From assembly GCF_004801305.1 (NCBI RefSeq), contig NZ_SSOD01000002.1:62001-126000 (forward strand): 64,000 nucleotides of DNA, written 5' to 3'. The position numbers and the translations under genes are program-made. Source of the DNA: Pseudothauera rhizosphaerae. GTDB lineage: Bacteria; Pseudomonadota; Gammaproteobacteria; Burkholderiales; Rhodocyclaceae. The notes beneath the pieces are model-generated. The model was not told where the DNA came from and ran no database searches. It was given only the letters and a program-made list of their open reading frames with translations. This document shows positions 44,840-52,113 of the stretch, one piece after another (the first letter of the stretch is position 1; the number at the start of each line of letters is the position of its first letter).

Positions 44840-46936
44840 TCAGGCCGCCGCGCCTATCATCGCGGTGACGCGGATGGTGCGCGCTTCGGGCACTTCGGAA
44901 TTGGCGATGACCTTGAGCGAGGGCACGGCGCGGCGCAGGAAGCGCGACAGCAGCATGCGCAATTGCACCGGCACCAGCAGCACCGGCGGCAGGCCGATGT
45001 CCTCCTGGCGCTGGGCGATCTGGGCGGTCTGGCGCAGCAGCGTGTCGGCCAGCCCCGGTTCGATGGCGCCGCCCTCGCCGCCGGCGCTCATGGCCTGCAG
45101 CAGGATGCGCTCCAACCCCGGTTCCAGGGCCATGACCTGCAGTTCCGCGTTGCCCGGGAACAGGCTCTGCACGATGGCGCGGCCGAGGGCCTCGCGCACC
45201 TTGCCGGTGAGTTCCACCGGGTCCTGGCTGCGCACCGAGTGTTCGGCGAGCACCTCGATGATGGTGCGCATGTCGCGGATGTTGACGCCCTCGTCCAGCA
45301 GGTTCTGCAGCACGCGCTGCACCGTGGACACCGGCAGCAGCTTGGGCACCAGGTCTTCGATGAGCTTGGGCGATTCCTTGCCCACATGGTCCAGCAGGGC
45401 CTGGGTTTCCTGGCGGCCGAGGAGTTCGGCGGCGTGGTCGAGGATGAGGTGGTTGAGATGGGTCGCCACCACGGTGCTGGCGTCCACCACCGTGTAGCCC
45501 AGCGCGTGCGCCTGCTCCCGCTGGCCGGCGTCGATCCAGTAGGCCGGCAGGCCGAAGGCCGGGTCCTTGGTCTCGCGCCCCTGCAGCGGGCCGGTGACGC
45601 GGCCCGGGTTGATCGCCAGGTACTGGCCGGGGTAGGCCTCGCCGCCGCCCACCTCCACGCCCTTCAAGGCGATGCGGTAGGCGTTGGGCTTGAGTTCCAG
45701 GTTGTCGCGGATATGCACCGGCGCGGACAGGAAGCCCACCTCCTGGGCGAACTTCTTGCGCAGGCCGCGGATGCGCTTGAGCAGTTCCCCGTCCTGGCCC
45801 TTGTCCACCATGGGGATGAGCCGATATCCCACCTCCAGGCCCAGCACGTCCACCGGCGCCACGTCGTTCCAGCTCGCTTCCTGCGCTTCCTGGGCCGGCG
45901 CAGCGGCGGCAGCGGCCTGGGCCGCGGCTTCGGGCGTCTCGGCGGAGGCCTGGCGCTTCTTCATCTGCTGCCAGCCCAGCGTCGCGATGAGCGCCGCCAG
46001 CAGCAGGAAGACGAAGTTGGGCATGCCGGGAATCATGCCCAGCACGCCGATGATGGCGGCGGTGAGGAACATCACCTGCGGGTTGGCGAACACCTGGCCG
46101 ATGACCAGGCTGCCGATGTCCCCTTCGTCCCCCACGCGGGAGACCACCAGGCCGGCGGCCACCGAGATGATCAGCGCCGGAATCTGCGCCACTAGGCCGT
46201 CGCCGATGGTCAGCAGGGCATAGGTGTGCCCGGCGTCGCCGATGGCCATGTCGTGCTGGATGACGCCGATGAAGAGCCCGCCGATGATGTTGATGATCAG
46301 GATCAGGATGCCCGCCACCGCGTCGCCGCGCACGAACTTGGAGGCACCGTCCATGGCGCCGAAGAAGTCGGATTCCTGGGCGATCTCCTTGCGGCGGCGC
46401 TTGGCTTCCTTCTCCTCGATGAGACCGGCGTTCAGGTCCGCGTCGATGGCCATCTGCTTGCCCGGCATGGCGTCCAGGGTGAAGCGCGCGCTCACTTCGG
46501 CGATGCGCCCGGCGCCCTTGGTGATCACCACGAAGTTGATCACCGTGAGGATGACGAACACCACGATGCCGACGGCCACGTTGCCGCCCACCAGCACGGC
46601 GCCGAAGGCCTCGATGACCTTGCCCGCCGCGTCGCCGCCCGCGTGGCCTTCCATGAGCACGATGCGGGTGGAGGCCACGTTCAGCGACAGGCGCAGCAGC
46701 GTGGTGACCAGCAGCACGGTGGGGAAGACGGAGAATTCCAGGGGCTTCTTCGTGTACATCGCCACCATCATCACCATCACCGACACCGCGATGTTGAAGG
46801 TGAAGAACACGTCCAGCAGGAACACCGGCAGCGGCAGCACCATCATGGACAGGATCATGACGATGAGCAGCGGCGCCGCGAGCTGGCGCATGCGGGCCGG
46901 GGTGAGCAGTTCACGCAGGCTGAGGATGTCGTTCAT
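44840..46936 (-). CDS. flhA: Flagellar export gate protein FlhA
   Basis: 698 residues. Eight or so membrane spans fill the first 330 residues, with the conserved FHIPEP-type loop (RIAEVSARFTLDAMPGKQMAIDADLNAGLI). The cytoplasmic domain has substrate/chaperone docking and the block TVVDASTVVATHLNHLILDHAAELLGRQETQ. It is the ion-coupled core of the export gate. It overlaps flhB by four bases. Confidence 0.97.
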   Translation of the reverse strand: MNDILSLRELLTPARMRQLAAPLLIVMILSMMVLPLPVFLLDVFFTFNIAVSVMVMMVAMYTKKPLEFSVFPTVLLVTTLLRLSLNVASTRIVLMEGHAGGDAAGKVIEAFGAVLVGGNVAVGIVVFVILTVINFVVITKGAGRIAEVSARFTLDAMPGKQMAIDADLNAGLIEEKEAKRRRKEIAQESDFFGAMDGASKFVRGDAVAGILILIINIIGGLFIGVIQHDMAIGDAGHTYALLTIGDGLVAQIPALIISVAAGLVVSRVGDEGDIGSLVIGQVFANPQVMFLTAAIIGVLGMIPGMPNFVFLLLAALIATLGWQQMKKRQASAETPEAAAQAAAAAAPAQEAQEASWNDVAPVDVLGLEVGYRLIPMVDKGQDGELLKRIRGLRKKFAQEVGFLSAPVHIRDNLELKPNAYRIALKGVEVGGGEAYPGQYLAINPGRVTGPLQGRETKDPAFGLPAYWIDAGQREQAHALGYTVVDASTVVATHLNHLILDHAAELLGRQETQALLDHVGKESPKLIEDLVPKLLPVSTVQRVLQNLLDEGVNIRDMRTIIEVLAEHSVRSQDPVELTGKVREALGRAIVQSLFPGNAELQVMALEPGLERILLQAMSAGGEGGAIEPGLADTLLRQTAQIAQRQEDIGLPPVLLVPVQLRMLLSRFLRRAVPSLKVIANSEVPEARTIRVTAMIGAAA

Positions 46937-48093
46937 TCAAGCGGTTCCGTGGTTCGGTCGGGCGCGCCCGGGTCCATGCCTGCGGGCACCTGCAGGGCGG
47001 TGGGCGCCTGGGGCGGCAGGCCGCCCTGGGCCATCCAGTTGTTGAGCTGATAGACGTAGGCCAGCACTTCGGCCACCGCGGTGTACAGCCCGGCGGGGAT
47101 GGCCTGTTCCAGTTCGCAATGGGCGTAGAGGGCGCGGGCCAGGGGCGGCGCCTCCAGCATCGGCACGTCGTGCTCGCGGGCGATCTCGCGGATCTTCAGG
47201 GCGGTTTCGCCGCGGCCCTTGGCCACGACGACCGGAGCGCCCATCTTCGCGGCGTCGTACTTGAGCGCCACGGAGAAGTGGGTCGGGTTGGTGACCACCA
47301 CGTCCGCCTCGGGCACCGCGGCCATCATGCGCTTGCGCGCCATCTCCCGCTGCATCTGGCGGATGCGCCCCTTGAGCTGCGGGTCGCCTTCCTGTTCCTT
47401 GCTCTCGCGCTTGACCTCTTCCTTCGTCATGCGCAGCTTCTTGTGGTATTGCCAGAGCTGGAAGGGCACGTCCAGCAGCGCCAGCAGGCCCAGACTGGCG
47501 GCGATCATCAGGGTGGTGAACAGCACCGTCTCGGCGAAGTCCGGCATGCCCACTTCCAGCGGCTCGATCATCAGGTCGAAGATGTGGTCGCGGGTGTTCC
47601 ACAGCACCATTGCGCCGATGCCGCCCACCAGCAGCGCCTTCAGGGCGGCCTTGACCATCTCCATCAGGCCGTGGGTGGAGAACATCCGCCCCAGGCCCTT
47701 GAGCGGGTCCATGCGGTCGAACTTGAGGCCGAGCACCTTGGGCGAGAACACCAGCCCGCCCAGCGCGATGGGCGCGGCCACCGCCGCCAGCAGCAGGGCG
47801 CCGAACAGGGGCAGCATGGTGATCAGCGCGCCGCCCAGGATGTCGTGCAGGCGGTCGAGCAGCAGCGTGTGGTCGAAGGCGGCCTCGCGCTCGAAGTGGA
47901 AGCCGCGGCGGATCAGCATATGCATGCGCTCGGCGAACCAGCCGCCCAGCATCCACAGCGTCGCCACCCCGGTCATGATGACCAGGAAGGTGGACAGCTC
48001 ACGCGACTGCGGAACCTGCCCTTCCTCGCGGGCCTGCTCCAGTCGCCTGGCTGAGGGCTGTTCTGTCTTCTCGAGATCGCTGTCTTCGGCCAT
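46933..48093 (-). CDS. flhB: Flagellar export specificity switch FlhB
   Basis: 386 residues with four membrane spans and the self-cleaving NPTH motif at 269-272 (VVVTNPTHFSVALKYD), the switch responding to FliK. The N-terminal EKTEQPSARRLEQAREEGQVPQSRE is also typical. A C-terminal extension is Pro-rich. First gene of its operon; a 9-bp-arm dyad lies upstream at 48167-48189. Confidence 0.97.
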   Translation of the reverse strand: MAEDSDLEKTEQPSARRLEQAREEGQVPQSRELSTFLVIMTGVATLWMLGGWFAERMHMLIRRGFHFEREAAFDHTLLLDRLHDILGGALITMLPLFGALLLAAVAAPIALGGLVFSPKVLGLKFDRMDPLKGLGRMFSTHGLMEMVKAALKALLVGGIGAMVLWNTRDHIFDLMIEPLEVGMPDFAETVLFTTLMIAASLGLLALLDVPFQLWQYHKKLRMTKEEVKRESKEQEGDPQLKGRIRQMQREMARKRMMAAVPEADVVVTNPTHFSVALKYDAAKMGAPVVVAKGRGETALKIREIAREHDVPMLEAPPLARALYAHCELEQAIPAGLYTAVAEVLAYVYQLNNWMAQGGLPPQAPTALQVPAGMDPGAPDRTTEPLE

Positions 48094-48166
48094 GGCCGGC
48101 TCCGGGCCCGTCCCGCGACGCTGGCGTCAGCGCGGACGGATGTGGACACGCGGCAATTATGGCCGG

Positions 48167-48189
48167 CCACCGGCAAGTCCTGCCGGTGG
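48167..48189. promoter_or_regulatory. Dyad upstream of flhB
   Basis: CCACCGGCA / TGCCGGTGG arms with the 5-base spacer AGTCC. The core CGGCAAGTCCTGCCG is identical to that at 50582-50596. It is a variant of the 17-bp flagellar dyad. I find no canonical GG-N10-GC promoter on the flhB side. Confidence 0.45.
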
Positions 48190-48235
48190 ATAAGGCGGGG
48201 TAAAACGGTTCAATTCGGCGCTTGGGGCGCGGGAG

Positions 48236-48694
48236 TCACTGCGGCGCCGGCAGGCGCTCCAGGCCGCGGATGCGTGTCCCCGCGGCGATGCCCTTGTCCG
48301 CGAACCAGCCCTTGTTCATCTCCAGCGCGTAGCGGGCGGCGTTGGCCGCGCAGTGGCTTTCCTCGCTGTGGGGCGTCATGTCGGCGATGTTGAGGATGCG
48401 CCCGTCCCCGTCGATGAAGGCCACCGACAACGGCACGTAGGTGTTCTTCATCCACATGCAGTGGCGCGCATCCTGGGGAAAGACGAACACCATGCCGCGC
48501 TGCCCCGCCAGCATGCGCCGGTTCATCAGGCCGATCTGGCGCGTCTGCGGCGTGTGCGCCAGTTCCGCCTCGATGCGGTACATGCCCGCACCCAGCTCGA
48601 ACACCGGCATGGCCTGCTGGGCGGCCGCGGGCAGGGCGGGCAGCAGGGCCGCCAGCGCGGCAAGGGCGAAGCGCGGAAGAACGGAGGGCGTCAT
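48236..48694 (-). CDS. DUF192 family periplasmic protein
   Basis: 152 residues from the ATG at 48694 (an upstream in-frame ATG at 48727 is less likely). The signal peptide ends LPAAAQQ. The DUF192 core is IEAELAHTPQTRQIGLMNRRMLAGQRGMVFVFPQDARHCMWMKNTYVPLSVAFID ... GWFADKGI. The family is widespread, periplasmic and poorly characterised. It lies downstream of the small nafY-linked gene on the same strand and could be co-transcribed. Confidence 0.88.
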   Translation of the reverse strand: MTPSVLPRFALAALAALLPALPAAAQQAMPVFELGAGMYRIEAELAHTPQTRQIGLMNRRMLAGQRGMVFVFPQDARHCMWMKNTYVPLSVAFIDGDGRILNIADMTPHSEESHCAANAARYALEMNKGWFADKGIAAGTRIRGLERLPAPQ

Positions 48695-48752
48695 GGCAAG
48701 GGCAGGCGGATGGACGACGGCCCGCATTCTACGCCGCCATCCGCCGCCCCGT

Positions 48753-49019
48753 TCAACGCATGACGGCCAGCGCCGCCACCGCCGCGGTGAGCGCCGGCAC
48801 CACTTCTGCGCCGTCGCCCGCGGCGAGCAGCTCCTGCGCGTGCTCGATCAGCGCCTGCGCTTCGTCTTCCTGGTTGCCCACCTTCAGCTCCGCGGCGAAG
48901 CGGCCGATGCTGCCCGCCACCAGGCGGGTGATGCGGCCGTTCTCGCCGGTCACTTTCGAGGTCCTGATGGCGTTGGCGATCAGGTCGGTGACGATGGCGT
49001 GGTAATCCTTGTCGGCCAT
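48753..49019 (-). CDS. Small helical protein downstream of nafY, unknown function
   Basis: 88 residues, mainly helical (DYHAIVTDLIANAIRTSKVTGENGRITRLVAGSIGRFAAELKVG). No signal, no Cys, no recognised domain. It starts 10 bases after nafY and is therefore probably on the NifA/sigma54-controlled transcript. A role in nitrogenase maturation is inferred from position only. Confidence 0.7.
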   Translation of the reverse strand: MADKDYHAIVTDLIANAIRTSKVTGENGRITRLVAGSIGRFAAELKVGNQEDEAQALIEHAQELLAAGDGAEVVPALTAAVAALAVMR

Positions 49020-49029
49020 GGCAGCCTCC

Positions 49030-49767
49030 TCAGTCGTCCACCATCTCGGCGTTGTAGTTCTTCAGCCGCTGGCCGGCCGCCACCCCGAGGATCTTGGCCA
49101 GCCAGGGCGGCGGCGAATTGCTCATCATGTGCTGGAACTCGGCCAGCACCTCGGCCGCCGCGCCGCCCTGGATGCGCTTGATGGGGTAGATGCCGCCCTT
49201 GATCACCTTGGCCGCCGCCGGACCGCCCACCGAGACCACATAGACCACGTGGCAGTCGGAGATGAGCTGCACCCGGTAGCCGTTCTTGTCCTCGGCGAAA
49301 TCGGCCTCCAGCGCGTCCCGCACGCCCACCAGCCGGACTTCCGTGGCGGACACCTGGTAGACCAGGTAGCGGATACAGGAACCGAAATGCCCGTTGAGCG
49401 CCTCGCCGCTGTCGGAGGCCAGGGCCACGCGCACCGAGGCGGGCATGTCGCCGTCCGCGTAGTCCTGCACCGGGGGCAGCATCTCGCCGTCGCTGTCGCC
49501 CCACAGGATGCGCACGGCGAGCTTCATCGCCTCCAGGCCAATGCCGATGTCCTCGCCGTCCTCCTCGCCGTCGGCACTGGCGAAGGCGGTCTTGAGGTCG
49601 GTGACGGTAACCGTGCGCAGGTCGTCCACATCGATCTGGCGGTCGCTGCCGAGGCGGTTCTGCAGCACGTCTATCAGTTGCGGCAGGGAAATGCCGGGCA
49701 TGGCCCGCGCCGCCAGCGCCACGCGCAGCGCGGCATCACGGGTGATGGGGGGTTCGCTCTCTTGCAT
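49030..49767 (-). CDS. nafY: NafY/NifX-family FeMo-cofactor-binding protein
   Basis: 245 residues from the ATG at 49767 (AGGAG ribosome site), close to the size of Azotobacter NafY. The N-terminal helical domain (about 1-95: RVALAARAMPGISLPQLIDVLQNRLG, then DDLRTVTVTDLKT) looks like the NafY apo-nitrogenase-binding part. The core domain (about 110-225) is the dinitrogenase Fe-Mo-cofactor fold with NGHFGSCIRYLVYQVS. H127 in GHFG is the likely cofactor ligand, and a Cys occurs in SDCHVVYVV. Upstream lie a sigma54 promoter, an IHF site and a NifA UAS, so expression should follow nitrogen fixation. No other nif genes are in the window. Confidence 0.85.
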   Translation of the reverse strand: MQESEPPITRDAALRVALAARAMPGISLPQLIDVLQNRLGSDRQIDVDDLRTVTVTDLKTAFASADGEEDGEDIGIGLEAMKLAVRILWGDSDGEMLPPVQDYADGDMPASVRVALASDSGEALNGHFGSCIRYLVYQVSATEVRLVGVRDALEADFAEDKNGYRVQLISDCHVVYVVSVGGPAAAKVIKGGIYPIKRIQGGAAAEVLAEFQHMMSNSPPPWLAKILGVAAGQRLKNYNAEMVDD

Positions 49768-49802
49768 GGGGAAGGCTCCTCTGTCGGGGTTTTCCCTTGC
49801 AA

Positions 49803-49818
49803 AGCATGATGGGTGCCA
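49803..49818 (-). promoter_or_regulatory. sigma54 promoter of nafY
   Basis: On the minus strand TGGCACCCATCATGCT keeps an exact TGGCAC -24 and GG-N10-GC spacing. It lies 36 bases upstream of the nafY start, with start site near 49793. Confidence 0.82.
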
Positions 49819-49844
49819 AACTGCTGCGGCACGAAACTTCTTAG

Positions 49845-49857
49845 CAAGCAATTGATT
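49845..49857 (-). promoter_or_regulatory. IHF site between NifA UAS and nafY promoter
   Basis: On the minus strand AATCAATTGCTTG matches the IHF consensus WATCAA-N4-TTR exactly, in an AT-rich bend region placed between enhancer and promoter as in nif promoters. Confidence 0.65.
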
Positions 49858-49905
49858 TTATTGATTTAATATTGCCGACGTACGTAGATCGCGGCTCTGC
49901 GGCCA

Positions 49906-49921
49906 TGTCGCATGCTCGACA
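49906..49921. promoter_or_regulatory. NifA upstream activator sequence of nafY
   Basis: TGTCGCATGCTCGACA is a TGT-N10-ACA element, itself a near-palindrome, about 115-130 bases upstream of the predicted start site: the classic NifA UAS form and distance. Confidence 0.78.
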
Positions 49922-49957
49922 GCCATCCGCTTTTTCCCGGCGGATGGAGCAAAGCCG

Positions 49958-50524
49958 TCAGCGCCCCCCGGTCGCCGGCAGACGCGCTTCCACCTCCCGC
50001 CACTGCCCGGGCGCCAGGCCCTCCAGCAGCCACGGGCCGATCGCCACCCGCAGCAGGCGCAGCGTGGGATGGCCGACCTTGGCGGTCATGCGCCGCACCT
50101 GGCGGTTCTTGCCCTCGCGCAGCACGATCTCCAGCCAGCTCGTCGGCACCGTCTTGCGGAAACGCACCGGCGGATCGCGCGGCCACAGCCAGTCCGGCTC
50201 GGCCACGCGGCGCGCCTCGCACGGCCGGGTGACGAAATCGCCCAGGTCCACGCCCGCGCGCAGCGCGGCCAGCGCCGCCTCGTCCGGCTCGCCCTCCACC
50301 TGCACCAGATAGGTCTTGGGCAGCTTGTGGCGCGGGTCGGCGATGCGGTGCTGCAGGGTGCCGTCATCGGTGAGCAGCAGCAGGCCCTCGCTGTCGGTAT
50401 CCAGCCGGCCGGCGGCATACACGCCGGGCACCGGCACGCAGTCCTTCAGGGTCTGGCGGCCGTCCTCGGCGGTGAACTGGCACAGCACGCCGTAGGGCTT
50501 GTTGAGGAGGATCAGGCGGGACAT
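49958..50524 (-). CDS. rluE: 23S rRNA pseudouridine synthase RluE
   Basis: 188 residues from the ATG at 50524. The RsuA/RluB/RluE-type catalytic block [19 protein letters not shown] carries the catalytic Asp. [12 protein letters not shown] and [28 protein letters not shown] follow. Lack of an N-terminal S4 domain and the short length fit RluE (23S U2457). It is divergent from the HD-GYP gene. Confidence 0.9.
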   Translation of the reverse strand: MSRLILLNKPYGVLCQFTAEDGRQTLKDCVPVPGVYAAGRLDTDSEGLLLLTDDGTLQHRIADPRHKLPKTYLVQVEGEPDEAALAALRAGVDLGDFVTRPCEARRVAEPDWLWPRDPPVRFRKTVPTSWLEIVLREGKNRQVRRMTAKVGHPTLRLLRVAIGPWLLEGLAPGQWREVEARLPATGGR

Positions 50525-50580
50525 GGTCACCGGTTGCAAACGGACGGCGCGAGGGTAACCCGAAAGGCGCTGCGCCGGGG

Positions 50581-50597
50581 GCGGCAAGTCCTGCCGC
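50581..50597. promoter_or_regulatory. 17-bp dyad abutting the HD-GYP gene promoter
   Basis: GCGGCAAGTCCTGCCGC, perfect arms, ends exactly where the -24 TGGCACG begins. Confidence 0.55.
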
Positions 50598-50613
50598 TGG
50601 CACGCTTCTCGCA
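50598..50613 (+). promoter_or_regulatory. sigma54 promoter of the HD-GYP-like gene
   Basis: TGGCACGCTTCTCGCA has a perfect -24 and GG-N10-GC spacing; the -12 differs at one base (TCGCA for TTGCA). It is 58 bases upstream of the ATG at 50672. Confidence 0.8.
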
Positions 50614-50671
50614 AATTGCGCGCATGACGCGGCCGTGCCGGCCGTACCGACTTTGCCACGGAGCCTGCCCG

Positions 50672-51832
50672 ATGACCGCCTCGCTGCTGCGCCCCATCGT
50701 CCTCCCGCCCGGCCTCGCCGGCCGCCCCGCCCCCTGCGACCTGTTCGATGAACGCGGCACCCTGCTCGCCCGCGAGGGCAGCCCGCTTAGCCCGCGCGCC
50801 ATGGACGCCCCCCACCTGCGCCGGCTGTATTGCCGTGCCGGCCAGGTGCCGCAACTGGCCCAGCCCGCGCCGCTGCGCGTCCTGCGTGACGTGGGCGAGA
50901 CCCTGGCGATGCTGGATGCGCTGCTCCAATCCGGCCACCCGCCCGCCGCGGACGCGTTCACCGAACTGGCCGTCCACTGCCACGCCGCCTGGCGCTTCGA
51001 CCCCGACGCCTGCATCGGCTACGCCCGCCTCGCCCGCCCCATTTCGCCCGCCGTCGGCCACGTCCTGCTCGCCGCCCTGTTCGCCGCCGAGATCGGCGAC
51101 GCCCACGGCCTGCCCCAGGACTCCGTGCTCGACCTGATCGGCGCTGCGCTGACCATGAACCTCGGCAGCCATGCGTTGCACGACCGCATGCACGCCCAGC
51201 ACGGGGCGCCGGACGCCGCCGCCCGCAGCGCCCTCCTCGACCATCCGCGCCGCGCCGCCACCCTGCTCGCCGCCAGCGGCGGCCTGCCGCCGGACTGGCT
51301 GCGCGCGGTCGCCCAGCATCACGAAAACCTGGACGGCAGCGGCTATCCACAGGGCCTGCGGCGCGGCGAGATCGCGCTGGGCGCGCGCATCCTGCGCGTG
51401 GCCGACGTCTTCGCCGCCCGCCTGCGCGGCCGCCGCACGCGCCTGCCGCGCTACTGGAACGCCGCCAAGGCCGGCACTTCGGAACGCCTGATCCGCCACG
51501 TCTTCGGCAAGGACCTGGAAATCCTCGACCCCCACCTCGTGCGCCTGCTGCTCGTGCGCCTCGGTAGCTTCCCACCGGGCAGCCTGGTGCGCCTGTCCAA
51601 CGGAGAACTGGCGATCATCAACCGCCGTACCGGCACCGACGGCAAGCCCCGCGAGGCCCTGTCCCTGCTCGATGCCCGCGGCCGCCTGCACGGCGAACCG
51701 CGCCAGCGCCCGCTCGGTACGCAGGACTGCCGCGTCCAGGGCTACGCCCACGACGACCAGCTACACCGCCTGCCGGACTACGACTGGCCGGCGCTGTGGG
51801 GGTATGGGGAATACGGCGGGAAGGTGCACTGA
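50672..51832 (+). CDS. Degenerate HD-GYP-domain protein, flagellar-type sigma54 promoter
   Basis: 386 residues from the ATG at 50672. The middle (about 100-300) is HD-GYP-like, with the signature [14 protein letters not shown] at 216-229, intact GYP and [13 protein letters not shown]. The position where catalytic HD is expected reads LTMNLGSH (160-167), so the metal-binding HD dyad is missing. The N-terminus (to about 70) and the C-terminal [18 protein letters not shown] domain are typical of HD-GYP phosphodiesterase relatives. Catalysis of c-di-GMP breakdown is doubtful; binding or a protein-interaction role is possible. Its promoter links it to the flagellar regulon. Confidence 0.8.
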   Translation: MTASLLRPIVLPPGLAGRPAPCDLFDERGTLLAREGSPLSPRAMDAPHLRRLYCRAGQVPQLAQPAPLRVLRDVGETLAMLDALLQSGHPPAADAFTELAVHCHAAWRFDPDACIGYARLARPISPAVGHVLLAALFAAEIGDAHGLPQDSVLDLIGAALTMNLGSHALHDRMHAQHGAPDAAARSALLDHPRRAATLLAASGGLPPDWLRAVAQHHENLDGSGYPQGLRRGEIALGARILRVADVFAARLRGRRTRLPRYWNAAKAGTSERLIRHVFGKDLEILDPHLVRLLLVRLGSFPPGSLVRLSNGELAIINRRTGTDGKPREALSLLDARGRLHGEPRQRPLGTQDCRVQGYAHDDQLHRLPDYDWPALWGYGEYGGKVH

Positions 51833-51837
51833 AGGAT

Positions 51838-51925
51838 TGGCGGAAGCGCAGGGATTCGAACCCTGGATACCTTGCGGTATGCCGGTTTTCAAGACCGGTG
51901 CATTCAACCACTCTGCCACGCTTCC
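51838..51925 (-). tRNA. tRNA-Ser (UGA)
   Basis: An 88-nt cloverleaf with CCA encoded. The acceptor GGAAGCG pairs with CGCTTCC; the anticodon loop CTTGAAA gives UGA; a long variable arm and TTCGAATC T-loop confirm a serine tRNA. It starts six bases after the convergent HD-GYP gene stop. The first 36 bases are exactly duplicated upstream at 52041-52076. Confidence 0.97.
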
Positions 51926-52040
51926 TTACTTTCGCACTGCCTGAACGGCCGCAAGGGGCCTGACGGCCCCGCCGGTTTTAGCTGCGCGCCGCCAGGCGGC
52001 GCTTCGCTAGCGCCCCGCATCCTGCCGGATGCGGCTGCGC

Positions 52041-52076
52041 CAAGACCGGTGCATTCAACCACTCTGCCACGCTTCC
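52041..52076 (-). repeat. Exact duplicate of the tRNA-Ser 5' half
   Basis: These 36 bases are identical to 51890-51925 (acceptor strand, D-arm and start of the anticodon stem). The copy is 151 bp upstream of the intact gene, between it and the only visible -10 (52108-52113). The 115 bp between copies contain small hairpins but no gene. It is a tRNA fragment, not a functional tRNA. Confidence 0.9.
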
Positions 52077-52107
52077 GCATCGCCCGGCCTTGCACCGGGA
52101 GCGCGCG

Positions 52108-52113
52108 ATTATA
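52108..52113 (-). promoter_or_regulatory. -10 element probably driving tRNA-Ser
   Basis: A perfect TATAAT (minus strand) overlaps the rlmD stop codon and lies about 32 bases upstream of the duplicated tRNA fragment. No convincing -35. Confidence 0.45.

Noticed and set aside
48094-48170. sigma54 promoter for flhB
   Set aside because: GG and GC pairs are present but with 8, 11 or 12 bases between them, never the required 10.
49851-49873. AT-rich ATTGATTTTATTGATTTAATATT stretch considered as an FNR site or tandem IHF sites
   Set aside because: TTGAT half-sites have the wrong spacing for FNR; only the 49845-49857 match fits the IHF consensus.
52041-52076. A second tRNA-Ser gene
   Set aside because: Only the 5' 36 bases are present; no anticodon loop completion, T-arm or acceptor 3' strand.
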